Origin: CAZAMB01 sp964501365
Lineage (GTDB): Bacteria; Planctomycetota; Phycisphaerae; UBA1845
Length of the DNA: 64,000 bases
Direction of reading: 5' to 3'
NCBI GenBank assembly: GCA_964501365.1
Contig: CAZCST010000004.1
Span: forward strand, 1-64,000
Under the pieces are notes generated by a model. The model ran no database searches and had not been told where the DNA came from. It was given only the letters and a program-made list of their open reading frames with translations. The translations under genes were made by a program, and so were the position numbers. Below are positions 32,251 through 41,680 of this stretch, piece after piece (the stretch's first letter is position 1; every line of letters starts with the position of its first letter).

Positions 32251-34428
32251 TCATCTTTTCGAAGATCGTCCCGGGCGGTAGCCGGGTCCGGGCCGCCGCT
32301 GGCGGGAGTGGACGTGGTCGCTGTCGCGGGCTTCGATTTCGGCCCGGCGGCGGCGGGCTTCGATGGCAGCCGGCGGGGGCTGCGAGGGAATCAGTGTCCC
32401 GCAGCCATCACCGATCAATTCCGTCCGGCGTGTCTCGATCAAAGCCTGGCGAACCAGGAAGTAGTTTTCAGCTTTGAAGAACTGCATGAGGGCCCGCTGC
32501 ATTTTCCGGTCGCGCATGGTCTTGGCGATGTGGACAGGTTTCTTCGTTATCGGGTCGAGTCCGGTGTGGTACATGCACGCTGCGATGTCGAACGGGGCGG
32601 GGATGAAGTCCTGCACCTGCTCGGGCTTGTAGCCGTTGTTTTTCAGGAAAACGGCCAAATCGATCATTGCATTTACGTCTGTGCCGGGATGCGCGGAGAT
32701 GAAATACGGAACGAGAAATTGCTTCTTGCCGGCCTTGGCAGATGCATCGCGGAATTTCTGGCCGAAGTCCTGAAATGTGCCGGGTTCGGGCCGCTTCATG
32801 AGTGTCAGCGTGTTGGCATCGGTGTGCTCCTGCGCGACCTTGAGGTGTCCGCCGACGTGATGTGTGGTCAGCTCGTGCATGTATTCCGGCGACAACCGGG
32901 CGAGGTCCATGCGTACGCCGCTGGCGACGAACACTTTGCGGATGCCCGCCTGCTCGCGGGCTTCACGCATGACTTCGATGAGCGGGCCGTGGTCGGTTCC
33001 CAATAGCGGACAGATTTTCGGATGCACGCAGGAAAGTCGCCGGCAGATGGCCTCGATCTCCGGCTTCTCGCAACGCATCTCGTACATGTTGGCTGTCGGG
33101 CCGCCGATGTCGCTGACCACGCCCTTGAAGTCCTTGTCCGCGCCCATGGCTGCGACTTCGCGCACGATGGATTCCTTGCTTCGAGACTGGATGACGCGGC
33201 CCTGATGCGTGGTGATCGAGCAATAGGTGCAGCCGCCGAAGCAGCCACGCATGATCGTGACGGAGTCCTTGACCACTTGAAATGCGGGTATCGGCTCTTT
33301 GTAAGCCGGATGCGGCTGACGTGTGTACGGAAGGTCATAGAAGAAATCCATCGCGTCCTGCGATTCGGGGAGACGCGGTGGGTTGCACACGATGGCCTGG
33401 TCGGCGTGAAATTGAATCAATGTGCGGGCGTTGTAGGCATTGGTCTCCATGTGGATGAGACGAGTGGCCTCGGCGAAAGCGAATTTGTCGGAACGAACTT
33501 CTTCGAAAGAAGGGAGATACACGGCGTCCGTATCAATTTTCGATTTGCGATTTTTGATTGTCGATTTGGAATGCCCGTTGACCAGAACACCGGCCGATGC
33601 GTCGTCCTTCAATCGACAATCGACATTCGGCAATCGACATTTTGGTTCTTCCGATTCCTTGGCGCCTAGAACATACGCCACTCCGCGCATGTCGCGAAGG
33701 TCGCGGACGCTTTCACCGGTGGCCAGGCGCTGGGCGATTTCCACGATGACCGACTCGCCCATGCCGTACGCCACAAGGTCGGCCTTGGAGTCGAGAAGGA
33801 TCGAGCGGCGAACCGTGTCGCTCCAATAGTCGTAATGGGCCAGCCGCCGCAGGCTGGCTTCGACGCCGCCTGCGATGATGGGCACGCCCTTGTACGCCTC
33901 GCGGGCCCGCTGACAGTAGGCAAGCGTCGCACGGTCGGGCCGCAAGCCGATGCGCCCCCCCGGCGAGTAAGCGTCATCGTTACGGACTTTCTTATTCGCC
34001 GTGTAGTGATTGATCATGGAATCCATGTTGCCGGCGGAGATGGCGAAGAAGAGTCGGGGCCGGCCAAACCTCTTCCACGGCTCACAGGATTGCCAGTCAG
34101 GCTGGGCGATGATGCCCACGCGAAATCCGCAGGCTTCCAACACACGCCCCAGAATGGCGGTGGCGAAGCTTGGGTGATCGATGTAAGCATCGCCAGAGAC
34201 GAAGACTACGTCGATTTCCTCCCAGCCTCGCTTCCGTGCCTCCTCCATGCTCATGGGTAGCGGATCTTGAGATGCTTGCGCTCGCGTAGGTTTCAATTCG
34301 CGGATTCCCCTCTCCGTCCCAGGGAGAGGGTAGGGTGAGGGTAAGGTGTTCGGCAGCCCGAGTCTCACAAACTTCGTGGAATTGAACGAGCCGGGAGCGG
34401 CGCGGGCGATATTCTTGTTGGCGACCAT
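32251..34428 (-). CDS. YgiQ-family radical SAM protein (UPF0313)
   Basis: 725 aa. The radical SAM cluster motif is MRGCFGGCTYCSITTHQGR (CxxxCxxC). The N-terminal domain begins with the family hallmark VVFVSGDAYIDHPSFATAILGRVLE and continues with GIIAQPDW and IIAGGVEASLRR. The reaction is unknown for the family. Start ATG 34428 has AAAGGA about 8 nt upstream. The normal family start corresponds to about residue 59; the extra N-terminus contains a translated dispersed repeat (LPSPYPLPGTERGI). A second insertion (~45 residues, NGHSKSTIKNRKSKID) lies before LPSFEEVRSDKFAFAEA. Both insertions keep the frame. Confidence 0.92.
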   Translation of the reverse strand: MVANKNIARAAPGSFNSTKFVRLGLPNTLPSPYPLPGTERGIRELKPTRAQASQDPLPMSMEEARKRGWEEIDVVFVSGDAYIDHPSFATAILGRVLEACGFRVGIIAQPDWQSCEPWKRFGRPRLFFAISAGNMDSMINHYTANKKVRNDDAYSPGGRIGLRPDRATLAYCQRAREAYKGVPIIAGGVEASLRRLAHYDYWSDTVRRSILLDSKADLVAYGMGESVIVEIAQRLATGESVRDLRDMRGVAYVLGAKESEEPKCRLPNVDCRLKDDASAGVLVNGHSKSTIKNRKSKIDTDAVYLPSFEEVRSDKFAFAEATRLIHMETNAYNARTLIQFHADQAIVCNPPRLPESQDAMDFFYDLPYTRQPHPAYKEPIPAFQVVKDSVTIMRGCFGGCTYCSITTHQGRVIQSRSKESIVREVAAMGADKDFKGVVSDIGGPTANMYEMRCEKPEIEAICRRLSCVHPKICPLLGTDHGPLIEVMREAREQAGIRKVFVASGVRMDLARLSPEYMHELTTHHVGGHLKVAQEHTDANTLTLMKRPEPGTFQDFGQKFRDASAKAGKKQFLVPYFISAHPGTDVNAMIDLAVFLKNNGYKPEQVQDFIPAPFDIAACMYHTGLDPITKKPVHIAKTMRDRKMQRALMQFFKAENYFLVRQALIETRRTELIGDGCGTLIPSQPPPAAIEARRRRAEIEARDSDHVHSRQRRPGPGYRPGRSSKR
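33530..33648. repeat. Dispersed repeat inserted in the YgiQ-like gene
   Basis: Two blocks of the (A/T)TCGAxATTCGAT-rich family: CGATTTTTGATTGTCGATTT (about 33541-33570) and, in the other orientation, CAATCGACAATCGACATT (about 33610-33630). Related to 31267-31310. Confidence 0.6.
34301..34349. repeat. CTCTCC...GGAGAGGG palindromic repeat in YgiQ N-terminus
   Basis: CCCCTCTCCGTCCC-AGGGAGAGGG followed by TAGGGTGAGGG; related to the repeat at 38589-38630 within the glycosyltransferase gene. Confidence 0.6.
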
Positions 34429-34802
34429 GAAAAAATCCTTTCGAGTCCGATCCGGTCGTCTCGGCGCGTTCTTGGCGAAACCGCCAACAGCATGCTGACT
34501 CGCGGAATGGCTCCTTGGGCGACCGAAAATACGGCCGCTAGGGCTCGTGCATCATAATAGATTATGAGGCCCATTCAAATTGAACGAAATCGATAAATAT
34601 AAACTAAAAAGCCAAAAACTACACAAATAGTTCATTTTGTATGATTCGCTTTACTCATCCCAATTTGACTTTGCTTTCCAGCCTTGATAAACCCCCCGTC
34701 CGAATCATGGGGTGGTCTATAATCGCTGGTAGAGTAATAGGACCTCGAAGTCGATAGTAAGAACCAACCGGCGTTCATGAATCGTCGGCGAAAGGCGTGA
34801 GA
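34429..34802. other. Divergent intergenic region between YgiQ-like gene and topA
   Basis: 374 bp, AT-rich around 34560-34660. TATAAT at 34718-34723 is a good -10 element for topA, though no -35 of good match lies at the right distance. No gene seen. Confidence 0.4.
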
Positions 34803-37800
34803 GTGGCCAAAACCAAGAAAACGGAATCGAACGGCAAGTCGCTGGTGATCGTGGAGTCACCAGCCAAAGCCAAGACCATTAACAGGTACTTGGGTACGGA
34901 TTACTCGGTCATGGCCAGCATGGGCCACGTCCGCGACCTGCCGGTGAGTGGAATTGGAGTAGACTTTTCCAACGATTTCGAACCCGTCTACGAGATTCTT
35001 GCCGACCGTCGTAAGACGGTAAACGCCCTGAAGAAAGCCGCTGGATCATCGCAGACTGTCTATCTTGCCACCGACTTGGACCGAGAAGGCGAAGCCATCG
35101 CCTGGCACCTTTGTCACGCTCTCGACCTCGACGAAAAAGAAGTGCAGCGCGTTGTCTTTAATGAAATTACCAAAACGGCGATCAAGGCCGCATTCGATAA
35201 GCCGCTTCACCTGAATATGGATAAGGTGAATGCGCAGCAGGCCCGGCGAGTGCTGGACCGCATCGTCGGATACCAGCTCAGCCCGCTGCTTCAGTCTAAA
35301 CTGGGTAAAGGGCTGTCGGCCGGTCGCGTCCAATCTGTGGCCGTGCGCCTTATTGTGGATCGGGAAAACGAAATTCGCGCCTTCATCCCCGAGGAATCGT
35401 GGAAAATATCCGGATTCTTCTCGACCGACCTGGTCAAAGCAGATGCTCATCGAGCATCCTGGGAAAAATTCCTGGAAGGCCAAAATGAAAAGGGCGGTCG
35501 GTCGGTCAAGGACCGCAATTCCTGGCTCGGCAAACATGGGTCGTTCGCCGCTCAATTAGTCAAATTAGGCGGTGAAGACTTCAGCCCGAACGGTGCCGAT
35601 GCGGCACTGGCCGTTGCGCAGCAATTGGGCTTCGAGCTTACCGACCGGCGCGAGACCCCATTTGAACCTTACGCAGACAAGGGCTTCAAGTCGGTTGTTC
35701 TTCAAGGGAAAATAGGCTCCGGCAAGTCGCCCCAGTTTACTGTCAGCAACATTCAAACCCGACGCACAACCAGCAAGCCCAATGCACCGTTCACTACGGC
35801 AGCCCTCCAGCAGGCAGCGTCGAGCGCCTTGGGCTTCAGCCCTTCGCGAACCATGCGGATCGCACAGCAGCTATATGAAGGTATCGAGCTGGACGGAAGC
35901 GGCGGGCCAGTGGGTTTGATCACCTACATGCGTACCGACTCCACGAATCTGAGCCGCGATTCGGTCAACGCCGTCCGCGACCTGATCCTGGAACGATTCA
36001 GCAAGGAACACCTGCCCGAAAAGCCAAATGTGTATGGCTCATCGAAGACGGCTCAGGAGGCGCACGAAGCCATCCGGCCTTCGGACGTGACCATTCTGCC
36101 TGAACGCGTGAAGGGAAGCCTGACAGCCGAACAACACAAACTATACGACCTGATCTGGCGGCGATTTGTGGCCTGTCAGATGACCCCGGCCCAGTGGGAC
36201 AGTACGACGGTGTTGATCGCCGCTCCCATCAAGTCCGGCGAGGCGACATTCCGTGCGACCGGCCGACGACTGGTGTTCGAAGGGTTCCTGCGAGTCATGG
36301 GAGACCCCGAGGAAGGCGAAGCCCTGCTGCCAGAACTCGCCGAAGGGCAGCAGGTGGCCCCGCTGCAAATCGATCCGCAGCAGCAGTACACGAGTCCGCC
36401 GCCGCGATACACCGAAGCCGCGTTGGTCAAGAAGATGGAATCCGAAGGCATCGGTCGTCCCAGCACGTACGCTGCCGTCATTCAGACCATTCAGGATCGA
36501 GCCTATGTCGAACTGATGGATCGCAAGCTCCATCCCACCGACCGGGGCGAAATGGTGACTCAGAAGCTGATCGAGCACTTCCCCACGGTCATGGACCTGA
36601 AGTTCACTTCCTATATGGAAGAGGAACTCGACAAGATCGAGGAAGCGCATCTCGACTGGGTCCACGTGCTCCACGAGTTTTACGATCCATTCAAGGCTGC
36701 CCTGGATAAGGCGCAATCCGGCATGGAGCGCGCCCGTTCCGAGCCCAGCGAATATGTCTGCAAAGAGTGCGGCAAGCCGATGGTCTACCGACTCGGCAAA
36801 AACGGTCGCTTTCTGGCCTGCTCAGGCTACCCCGAATGCAAGACCAGCATGAACATCGACGCGCAGGGCAAGCCCGTCAAAGAAGTGGTGGCCAGCGAGC
36901 CATGCGCGAAGTGCGGAAAGCCGATGATCCTGCGCAAGAGCCGACTGGGTCCGTTTCTGGGCTGCAGCGGCTATCCGGAATGCAGCAACACGCTACCGTC
37001 CGACGACGAAGGCAACGCACTCCGCAAGGTAAGGGCTGAGGACGTTCATGAGCAGTGCCCGGAATGCCGCTCGCCGATGACGGTGAAATTCGGCAAAGGC
37101 AAGGCGTTTCTGGGTTGCTCCGCGTATCCCAAGTGCAAGGCCACTGCGCAGATGCCCGCGGGGATTTATGTCGAGAAGCCCAAGCCCGAGGATGCGGGGG
37201 CGCGCTGCGACAAGTGCGGCCGGGCGATGGTGATTCGCAAGAGTCGACGCGGACCGTTCCTGAGTTGCTCCGGGTTCCCTCGATGCCGAAATGCGATGCC
37301 CATGGACAAGCTCGAACATTTGAAGGATCTCGAAGCGAAGGGCGCAATCCCCGAAGCGCCGGTCGAAACCAAGGGCAAGGCGGCCGGCAGCAAGCGAGCC
37401 AAGGCCGCCAGAACCGCGGTCAAGGTTGATCCTGCGACATTGGGAACGCCGCCGGTAGGCTTTGCCTGGACGCGCACCGGCAAACCGGTCGTCGAAGTCT
37501 GGCCCGAAGATGAACTCACCTGTCCCGAATGTGGCGGGGAGACGATTCTGAAGAATGGCCGTTTCGGGCCGTATTTCGGCTGTACGAAGTATCCCAAGTG
37601 CTCGTTTATCGCCAACATGCGCGGCGAGGCCAAGAAGCGTGCCGAGGTCGAAATGCCCAGCGCTGCCAAGCCCAAGCCGATTCCCACCGACATTCCCTGT
37701 GACGAGTGTGGTGAGCCGATGCTCATCCGCACCGGCCGCACCGGGCCGTTCCTGGGTTGCAGCAAGTATCCCAAGTGCCGCTCCAGCAAGCCGATGCCGG

Positions 37801-37838
37801 AAGGCCTGAGTACCGAAGCATTCGCCGCCGCTACGTAG
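34803..37838 (+). CDS. topA: DNA topoisomerase I
   Basis: Relaxes negatively supercoiled DNA by single-strand passage. About 1011 aa. The Toprim domain starts SLVIVESPAKAKTINRYLG and includes ATDLDREGEAIAWHL (DxDxxGE-like metal site); the active-site Tyr is in LITYMRTDSTNLS (about 374). From about residue 651 there are six C4 zinc ribbons (for example CKECGKPMVYRL, CAKCGKPMILRK, CDECGEPMLIRT), more than the usual three or four. Start set at GTG 34803 with AAAGG 7 nt upstream; GTG 34797 is too close to it. Essential housekeeping gene. Confidence 0.97.
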   Translation: MAKTKKTESNGKSLVIVESPAKAKTINRYLGTDYSVMASMGHVRDLPVSGIGVDFSNDFEPVYEILADRRKTVNALKKAAGSSQTVYLATDLDREGEAIAWHLCHALDLDEKEVQRVVFNEITKTAIKAAFDKPLHLNMDKVNAQQARRVLDRIVGYQLSPLLQSKLGKGLSAGRVQSVAVRLIVDRENEIRAFIPEESWKISGFFSTDLVKADAHRASWEKFLEGQNEKGGRSVKDRNSWLGKHGSFAAQLVKLGGEDFSPNGADAALAVAQQLGFELTDRRETPFEPYADKGFKSVVLQGKIGSGKSPQFTVSNIQTRRTTSKPNAPFTTAALQQAASSALGFSPSRTMRIAQQLYEGIELDGSGGPVGLITYMRTDSTNLSRDSVNAVRDLILERFSKEHLPEKPNVYGSSKTAQEAHEAIRPSDVTILPERVKGSLTAEQHKLYDLIWRRFVACQMTPAQWDSTTVLIAAPIKSGEATFRATGRRLVFEGFLRVMGDPEEGEALLPELAEGQQVAPLQIDPQQQYTSPPPRYTEAALVKKMESEGIGRPSTYAAVIQTIQDRAYVELMDRKLHPTDRGEMVTQKLIEHFPTVMDLKFTSYMEEELDKIEEAHLDWVHVLHEFYDPFKAALDKAQSGMERARSEPSEYVCKECGKPMVYRLGKNGRFLACSGYPECKTSMNIDAQGKPVKEVVASEPCAKCGKPMILRKSRLGPFLGCSGYPECSNTLPSDDEGNALRKVRAEDVHEQCPECRSPMTVKFGKGKAFLGCSAYPKCKATAQMPAGIYVEKPKPEDAGARCDKCGRAMVIRKSRRGPFLSCSGFPRCRNAMPMDKLEHLKDLEAKGAIPEAPVETKGKAAGSKRAKAARTAVKVDPATLGTPPVGFAWTRTGKPVVEVWPEDELTCPECGGETILKNGRFGPYFGCTKYPKCSFIANMRGEAKKRAEVEMPSAAKPKPIPTDIPCDECGEPMLIRTGRTGPFLGCSKYPKCRSSKPMPEGLSTEAFAAAT

Positions 37839-37852
37839 CCAAATCAGTCGGA

Positions 37853-37918
37853 TTTGTCTTGCTGAGCGAAGCGAAGCATCCCAGCGACGAGACTCTTCGC
37901 TGCGCTCAGAGTGACAAA
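37853..37918. repeat. Dispersed palindromic repeat (CTGAGCGAAGCGAAG type)
   Basis: TTTGTC..GCTGAGCGAAGCGAAG at the left and CTTCGCTGCGCTCAGAGTGACAAA at the right form an imperfect inverted repeat of ~65 bp just after topA. Elements of this kind are widespread in several bacterial phyla. Here it may also act as a bidirectional transcript end between convergent genes. Confidence 0.7.
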
Positions 37919-38000
37919 TCCCAAAGGTCAGGTCATCGACCCAACACTCGTGCTCTTGTTGCAAATTGACACTTTCAGCACAAAATCATGCCGGTGCCTT

Positions 38001-39770
38001 TCAGTGATTCCATGCGGTCGTGGAAGTGTCATTGCTTGCAGCGTGATGGTCGCTTTGCGGTTCAAACAGCATGGCAATGGGAGCGTCAACGGTTGACGCG
38101 CTGGTGATCACGATCGTTCGATCAGCGCTGCGCGAGGCAAGTAGGGACGGGGCACGATCGCGCCAGGGTTGCAATTGGTCAGCGGGCAAGCCTACGCCGT
38201 AGTCCCACGATTCGACCCCGCCCGCGAGTTGGTCCGGCGTCACAACGAAATACGCTTCGGCCGGTGATGTGAGCGGGGCCAGTCGCGCGGCAATATCCGG
38301 CGTCACGTTTTTCCACCAATCCGGAGCATCCGAAGCTGCTGCGATCTTGATTCGGGCGCGCAAGTTTTCGGGAAAGAGAATTCGGTAGCGCCAATACGAC
38401 GACGGCGTCATGAAGATGGGACGCACGTCATCCCACTGCGTCCTGGCGACAAATTCGCGAATGGCTTCGCCCACTCGGCCTGTGGGCCGGTCCCGGAATC
38501 CACGCAGATCATTGATATTGGCAATGCCAGACGCCACGACGAGAAGCAGTAAGATCGTATACGCGAATCCAAAAAGCCACGACTTGGCCCCACCCTCACC
38601 CCTTCCCCTCTCCCTCAAAAGGAGAGGGATCGTCATATCCTCTACACTCGTGACGCAACGAATCAATACGCATGCAAGGCATAAGGCAAAGGGAATGCAG
38701 GCGGGCAGGATGTGACGTCCGTGGAAGAGGGGGTACGGCTGGTAGCCTCCCGCGAAGCTCACCGGCACAAACGCAATCAGGAGAAAAATTCCCGCCGCCC
38801 ATACGGCCATGCACCGCGCGGCGCCACCGAATAGCAATGATAGAAGTATGGCCGGCCAGAAGGCTGCGCCGACCCAACCCCAGCCGGAAACGGACGGGCA
38901 CATCAGAAGTGTCAGGCGGTCCCAGATTAAGGCGGCAATGCCGGTGGTCGCGGCCGCACTCTCGCCGGCCATGGCTGGGACGCCCGTTTGCGATTGCTCG
39001 TGAGCGTGCAGGCTGAAGAGAAAATCATTCGCGTAATGACTGTAGAATAGGCCTTCCATGAGGAAGAACATCATTCCGCCAATCGCGATTGCACCGGCCG
39101 CGGCCAAGAATTGTCGCCGTGAGTTCCACCTGGCGTTAGCCGCGAGCGCGACGAGCGCGCACAATGTCGTGGCGGCAAACACTTTCGACGAAATCGCCAG
39201 TCCAAGCGCGAATCCACAGCCCAGGAAAAGAGACAACTGCTTTTTCCTGCAATCAGCGCGCAGGGCCAGGACACAAAAGAGCACGGAAGCTGTGACCCAC
39301 AAGCAGACGTGTGTGTCGGCGTAAGCGGTCGTCGAGAGCACGCGGAAGTAGGGCAGCATCGAGACAATGAGTCCGGCCAATAATCCTTCGCGCCAACCGA
39401 AGAGCAGCCTGCCGAGGATGACGACGAGAATTACGCCGAGCACGGAGGCGACGAACATCGGCAATGCGACTGCCCATGTTTGATGGCCGAAGAGGGCGAC
39501 GCTTGCGGCGACGGGAACAATGATGGCCATTCGCGCGTAATGATGATGTGCTCGCGTAATGGGCGTTCCGGTCAGAATGTGCTCGGCGGCGGAGTAGTAC
39601 GCGGAATCGTCCGAACCGAGCCAGCCCGTGGGCTGATAGAGACGCACAGCGACCGCAATGATGAGTAAGAGAACCGAACCGGCGACCATCCATCGCGCCG
39701 CAGCAGACCCATCCAGATTGAGAGTGGTCGGCGTGCGCGCAGGTAAAGCGTAGTCGTGGATCATCGACAT
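38001..39770 (-). CDS. Membrane glycosyltransferase, GT39/PMT_2-like
   Basis: About 589 aa, around eleven hydrophobic segments. After the first membrane helix comes YQPTGWLGSDDSAYYSAAEHI, where the acidic pair in the first periplasmic loop is the catalytic hallmark of dolichyl/undecaprenyl-phosphate-sugar dependent GT-C enzymes such as ArnT/PMT. It probably transfers a sugar from a lipid carrier to an envelope acceptor. A dispersed repeat is inserted in frame in a loop (TIPLLLRERGRGEGGAKSW). Start set at ATG 39770. It is convergent with topA and faces away from dnaA. Confidence 0.78.
   Translation of the reverse strand: MSMIHDYALPARTPTTLNLDGSAAARWMVAGSVLLLIIAVAVRLYQPTGWLGSDDSAYYSAAEHILTGTPITRAHHHYARMAIIVPVAASVALFGHQTWAVALPMFVASVLGVILVVILGRLLFGWREGLLAGLIVSMLPYFRVLSTTAYADTHVCLWVTASVLFCVLALRADCRKKQLSLFLGCGFALGLAISSKVFAATTLCALVALAANARWNSRRQFLAAAGAIAIGGMMFFLMEGLFYSHYANDFLFSLHAHEQSQTGVPAMAGESAAATTGIAALIWDRLTLLMCPSVSGWGWVGAAFWPAILLSLLFGGAARCMAVWAAGIFLLIAFVPVSFAGGYQPYPLFHGRHILPACIPFALCLACVLIRCVTSVEDMTIPLLLRERGRGEGGAKSWLFGFAYTILLLLVVASGIANINDLRGFRDRPTGRVGEAIREFVARTQWDDVRPIFMTPSSYWRYRILFPENLRARIKIAAASDAPDWWKNVTPDIAARLAPLTSPAEAYFVVTPDQLAGGVESWDYGVGLPADQLQPWRDRAPSLLASRSADRTIVITSASTVDAPIAMLFEPQSDHHAASNDTSTTAWNH
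38589..38630. repeat. CTCTCC...GGAGAGGG palindromic repeat in the glycosyltransferase gene
   Basis: CACCCTCACCCCTTCCCCTC followed by TCCC-TCAAAA-GGAGAGGGA. Same family as 34301-34349; it is read in frame and adds about 15 residues between membrane helices. Confidence 0.6.
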
Positions 39771-39896
39771 CAATTATCTGTCGGTCAGATTACCGGACCA
39801 CGTTAGTTGCAAGCTGCAAACCGCCGTTCGTGCGGATGCAGGGACCACGGTCTTGCGTGTTACAGTAATGCGGTTGATTTTTTCACAGAACTCGTG

Positions 39897-41336
39897 TCAG
39901 GCGGCGCCGAGGGCGGCCGTTCCAGGTCCGGCGCCGCTCTGGGCTTCGATGTCCTCGACTATCACGTTGATGTCCTTGGAACGCGGGCCGCCGGAGCTGG
40001 TCCACTGCACAGTTGCCCCGGAGGTCATCGCCTGGGTGATGCGGCGGCAGGCGAGGATCACGGTGGAATGATTTTTTCCGCCCATAAAACGGCCGATCTC
40101 CGGAAAGCTCATATCCGTGTGCTTCCGCGCGAGATACATCGCGATTCCCCTCGCTAGGGCTATCGTCCGTGACTTCCTCGACGTATGGAGATCGGCCGGT
40201 CGGAGGCCAAAATAGATCGATACGGTGTTTTCGATGTCGGAGAGCTTGACTGCGGGCGTGATGTGCCGGGCCAGTTCGCGCAGGGTCTGATCCACCAGCG
40301 CGGGCGTGACAGGCTGTCCGGTAATCTGCCCCATGGCGAACACCTTGAGCAGTGCGCCTTCCAGTTCGCGGATGTTGGAGCGGAAGTGCTCGGCAATATG
40401 CATCAGGACGGCGTCGCTGATGTCGGCCTTGAGCCTTGCGGCCTTGCGGCGCAGCACACCCATGCGTACTTCGACGGCCGGAGCGTCGATGCGCACGACC
40501 ATTCCCGAAAGGAACCTGCTGGTGAGCGATTCCGAAAAATGTCCAATCAATTTCGGATGGGCATCGGATGCGAGGACGATTTGCTTGCCGCAGGCGTCGA
40601 TTGCCTTGAAGGTGTGCAGGAAGCCGTCCTGCGTCGCCTTCTTGTTGGCGAGGAAGTGCACATCGTCGATGACGAGGGCGTCCAGACCGCGATACCGCTC
40701 GTTGAACGACCCCATCTGGCCGTTGCGCACGGCGTACACGTAATCGTTGGTGAACTCTTCGCCGGTGACGTACCTCCAGCGCAGTTCGGGACTGGATTCG
40801 CGGAAATGGTTGCAGATCGCCTGGAGCAGGTGCGTCTTACCCAGCCCGCAGCCGCCGTGAATGAAAAGCGAGTTGTAGTTGCTTCCCGGGTTTTCGGCGA
40901 CGCTGCGCGCCGCGGCATGGGCCATGCGGTTGCACGATCCCACCACGAAGTCGTCGAATCGCCCTTTGAGCGGCGATACTTCTGGCAGATCGCTCCGGAG
41001 CGTTGTTCTCGCAAACGGCGCGACGACTTTGGCGGCGAAGTCCGCCTGGCGGTCCGGCTGCTTCTTGGTTACAGTTCGGGCGAGATTCGGGTCGATCGCG
41101 AAGGAAAGAGTCAACTCGCTGCCCAGTACTTCCCGTCCGGCCTCGTGAATCGTGGCCGAGAAATTCCGTTCGATGTAGTCGCCGACGAAATGATTGGGCG
41201 TGCTCACGTGCAAGTGTCGGTCGGCCAGCGTGAGCCGTGTCGCGTTCTTAAACCAGACGGAATACTTCTGCGGCCCCAGTTTGCTGGCGATGGATGATTC
41301 GATCAAACTTTCCGGTTGTTGTGCGCATGTGATCAC
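39897..41336 (-). CDS. dnaA: Chromosomal replication initiator DnaA
   Basis: About 479 aa from GTG 41336 (GGGAGGA about 4 nt upstream); an ATG at 41405 in frame lacks a site. N-terminal domain I (SIASKLGPQKYSVWFKNATRL), AAA+ domain III with Walker A HGGCGLGKTHLLQAI (about 164), Walker B ALVIDDVHFLANK (about 222), and DNA-binding domain IV with RGIAMYLARKHTDMSFPEIG and GGKNHSTVILACRRI, the DnaA-box recognition signature. It opens oriC and loads the helicase. It is not beside dnaN, recF or gyrB here. No convincing DnaA-box cluster is seen upstream. Confidence 0.97.
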   Translation of the reverse strand: MITCAQQPESLIESSIASKLGPQKYSVWFKNATRLTLADRHLHVSTPNHFVGDYIERNFSATIHEAGREVLGSELTLSFAIDPNLARTVTKKQPDRQADFAAKVVAPFARTTLRSDLPEVSPLKGRFDDFVVGSCNRMAHAAARSVAENPGSNYNSLFIHGGCGLGKTHLLQAICNHFRESSPELRWRYVTGEEFTNDYVYAVRNGQMGSFNERYRGLDALVIDDVHFLANKKATQDGFLHTFKAIDACGKQIVLASDAHPKLIGHFSESLTSRFLSGMVVRIDAPAVEVRMGVLRRKAARLKADISDAVLMHIAEHFRSNIRELEGALLKVFAMGQITGQPVTPALVDQTLRELARHITPAVKLSDIENTVSIYFGLRPADLHTSRKSRTIALARGIAMYLARKHTDMSFPEIGRFMGGKNHSTVILACRRITQAMTSGATVQWTSSGGPRSKDINVIVEDIEAQSGAGPGTAALGAA

Positions 41337-41680
41337 TATATCCTCCCTGGGCGCACGGGCAGCCCATCCGCTGCACGGCCGCAGCGGACCATTGTTGATG
41401 GCCATTACAAATAACGATGAAACCTAAAAGTCTTGAATTGCGACGGTCGCTTGTGAGTTCCCACGGCCCTTTGCCGTCGCGTCCCGCGATGTCTATCGCA
41501 TGTGCGAAAAGTTATCAGTCCCTTAACGATACGTCAATCACAATCTGTTGAGCGAAGTGAAACAATAATCATTGAATTAGAAAACACAAATGGTTAGCGA
41601 CGAAAAAAAATTTAACTCACTGGTGTCCTCTTGCCGAGAGCGCAGCGCGAAAAATGGATCGAGTTTCGACTGTGATTTTG
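41337..41680. other. Upstream region of dnaA
   Basis: AT-rich between 41500 and 41620, with A- and T-tracts. I looked for TTATNCACA boxes and saw none that match well. It may hold the dnaA promoter; an origin cannot be claimed. Confidence 0.4.

Noticed and set aside
40185..41297. 370-codon plus-strand frame opposite dnaA
   Set aside because: Antisense shadow; dnaA has every conserved domain on the other strand.
41406..41680. oriC beside dnaA
   Set aside because: AT-rich patch but no cluster of DnaA boxes; needs strand-skew data from the full genome.
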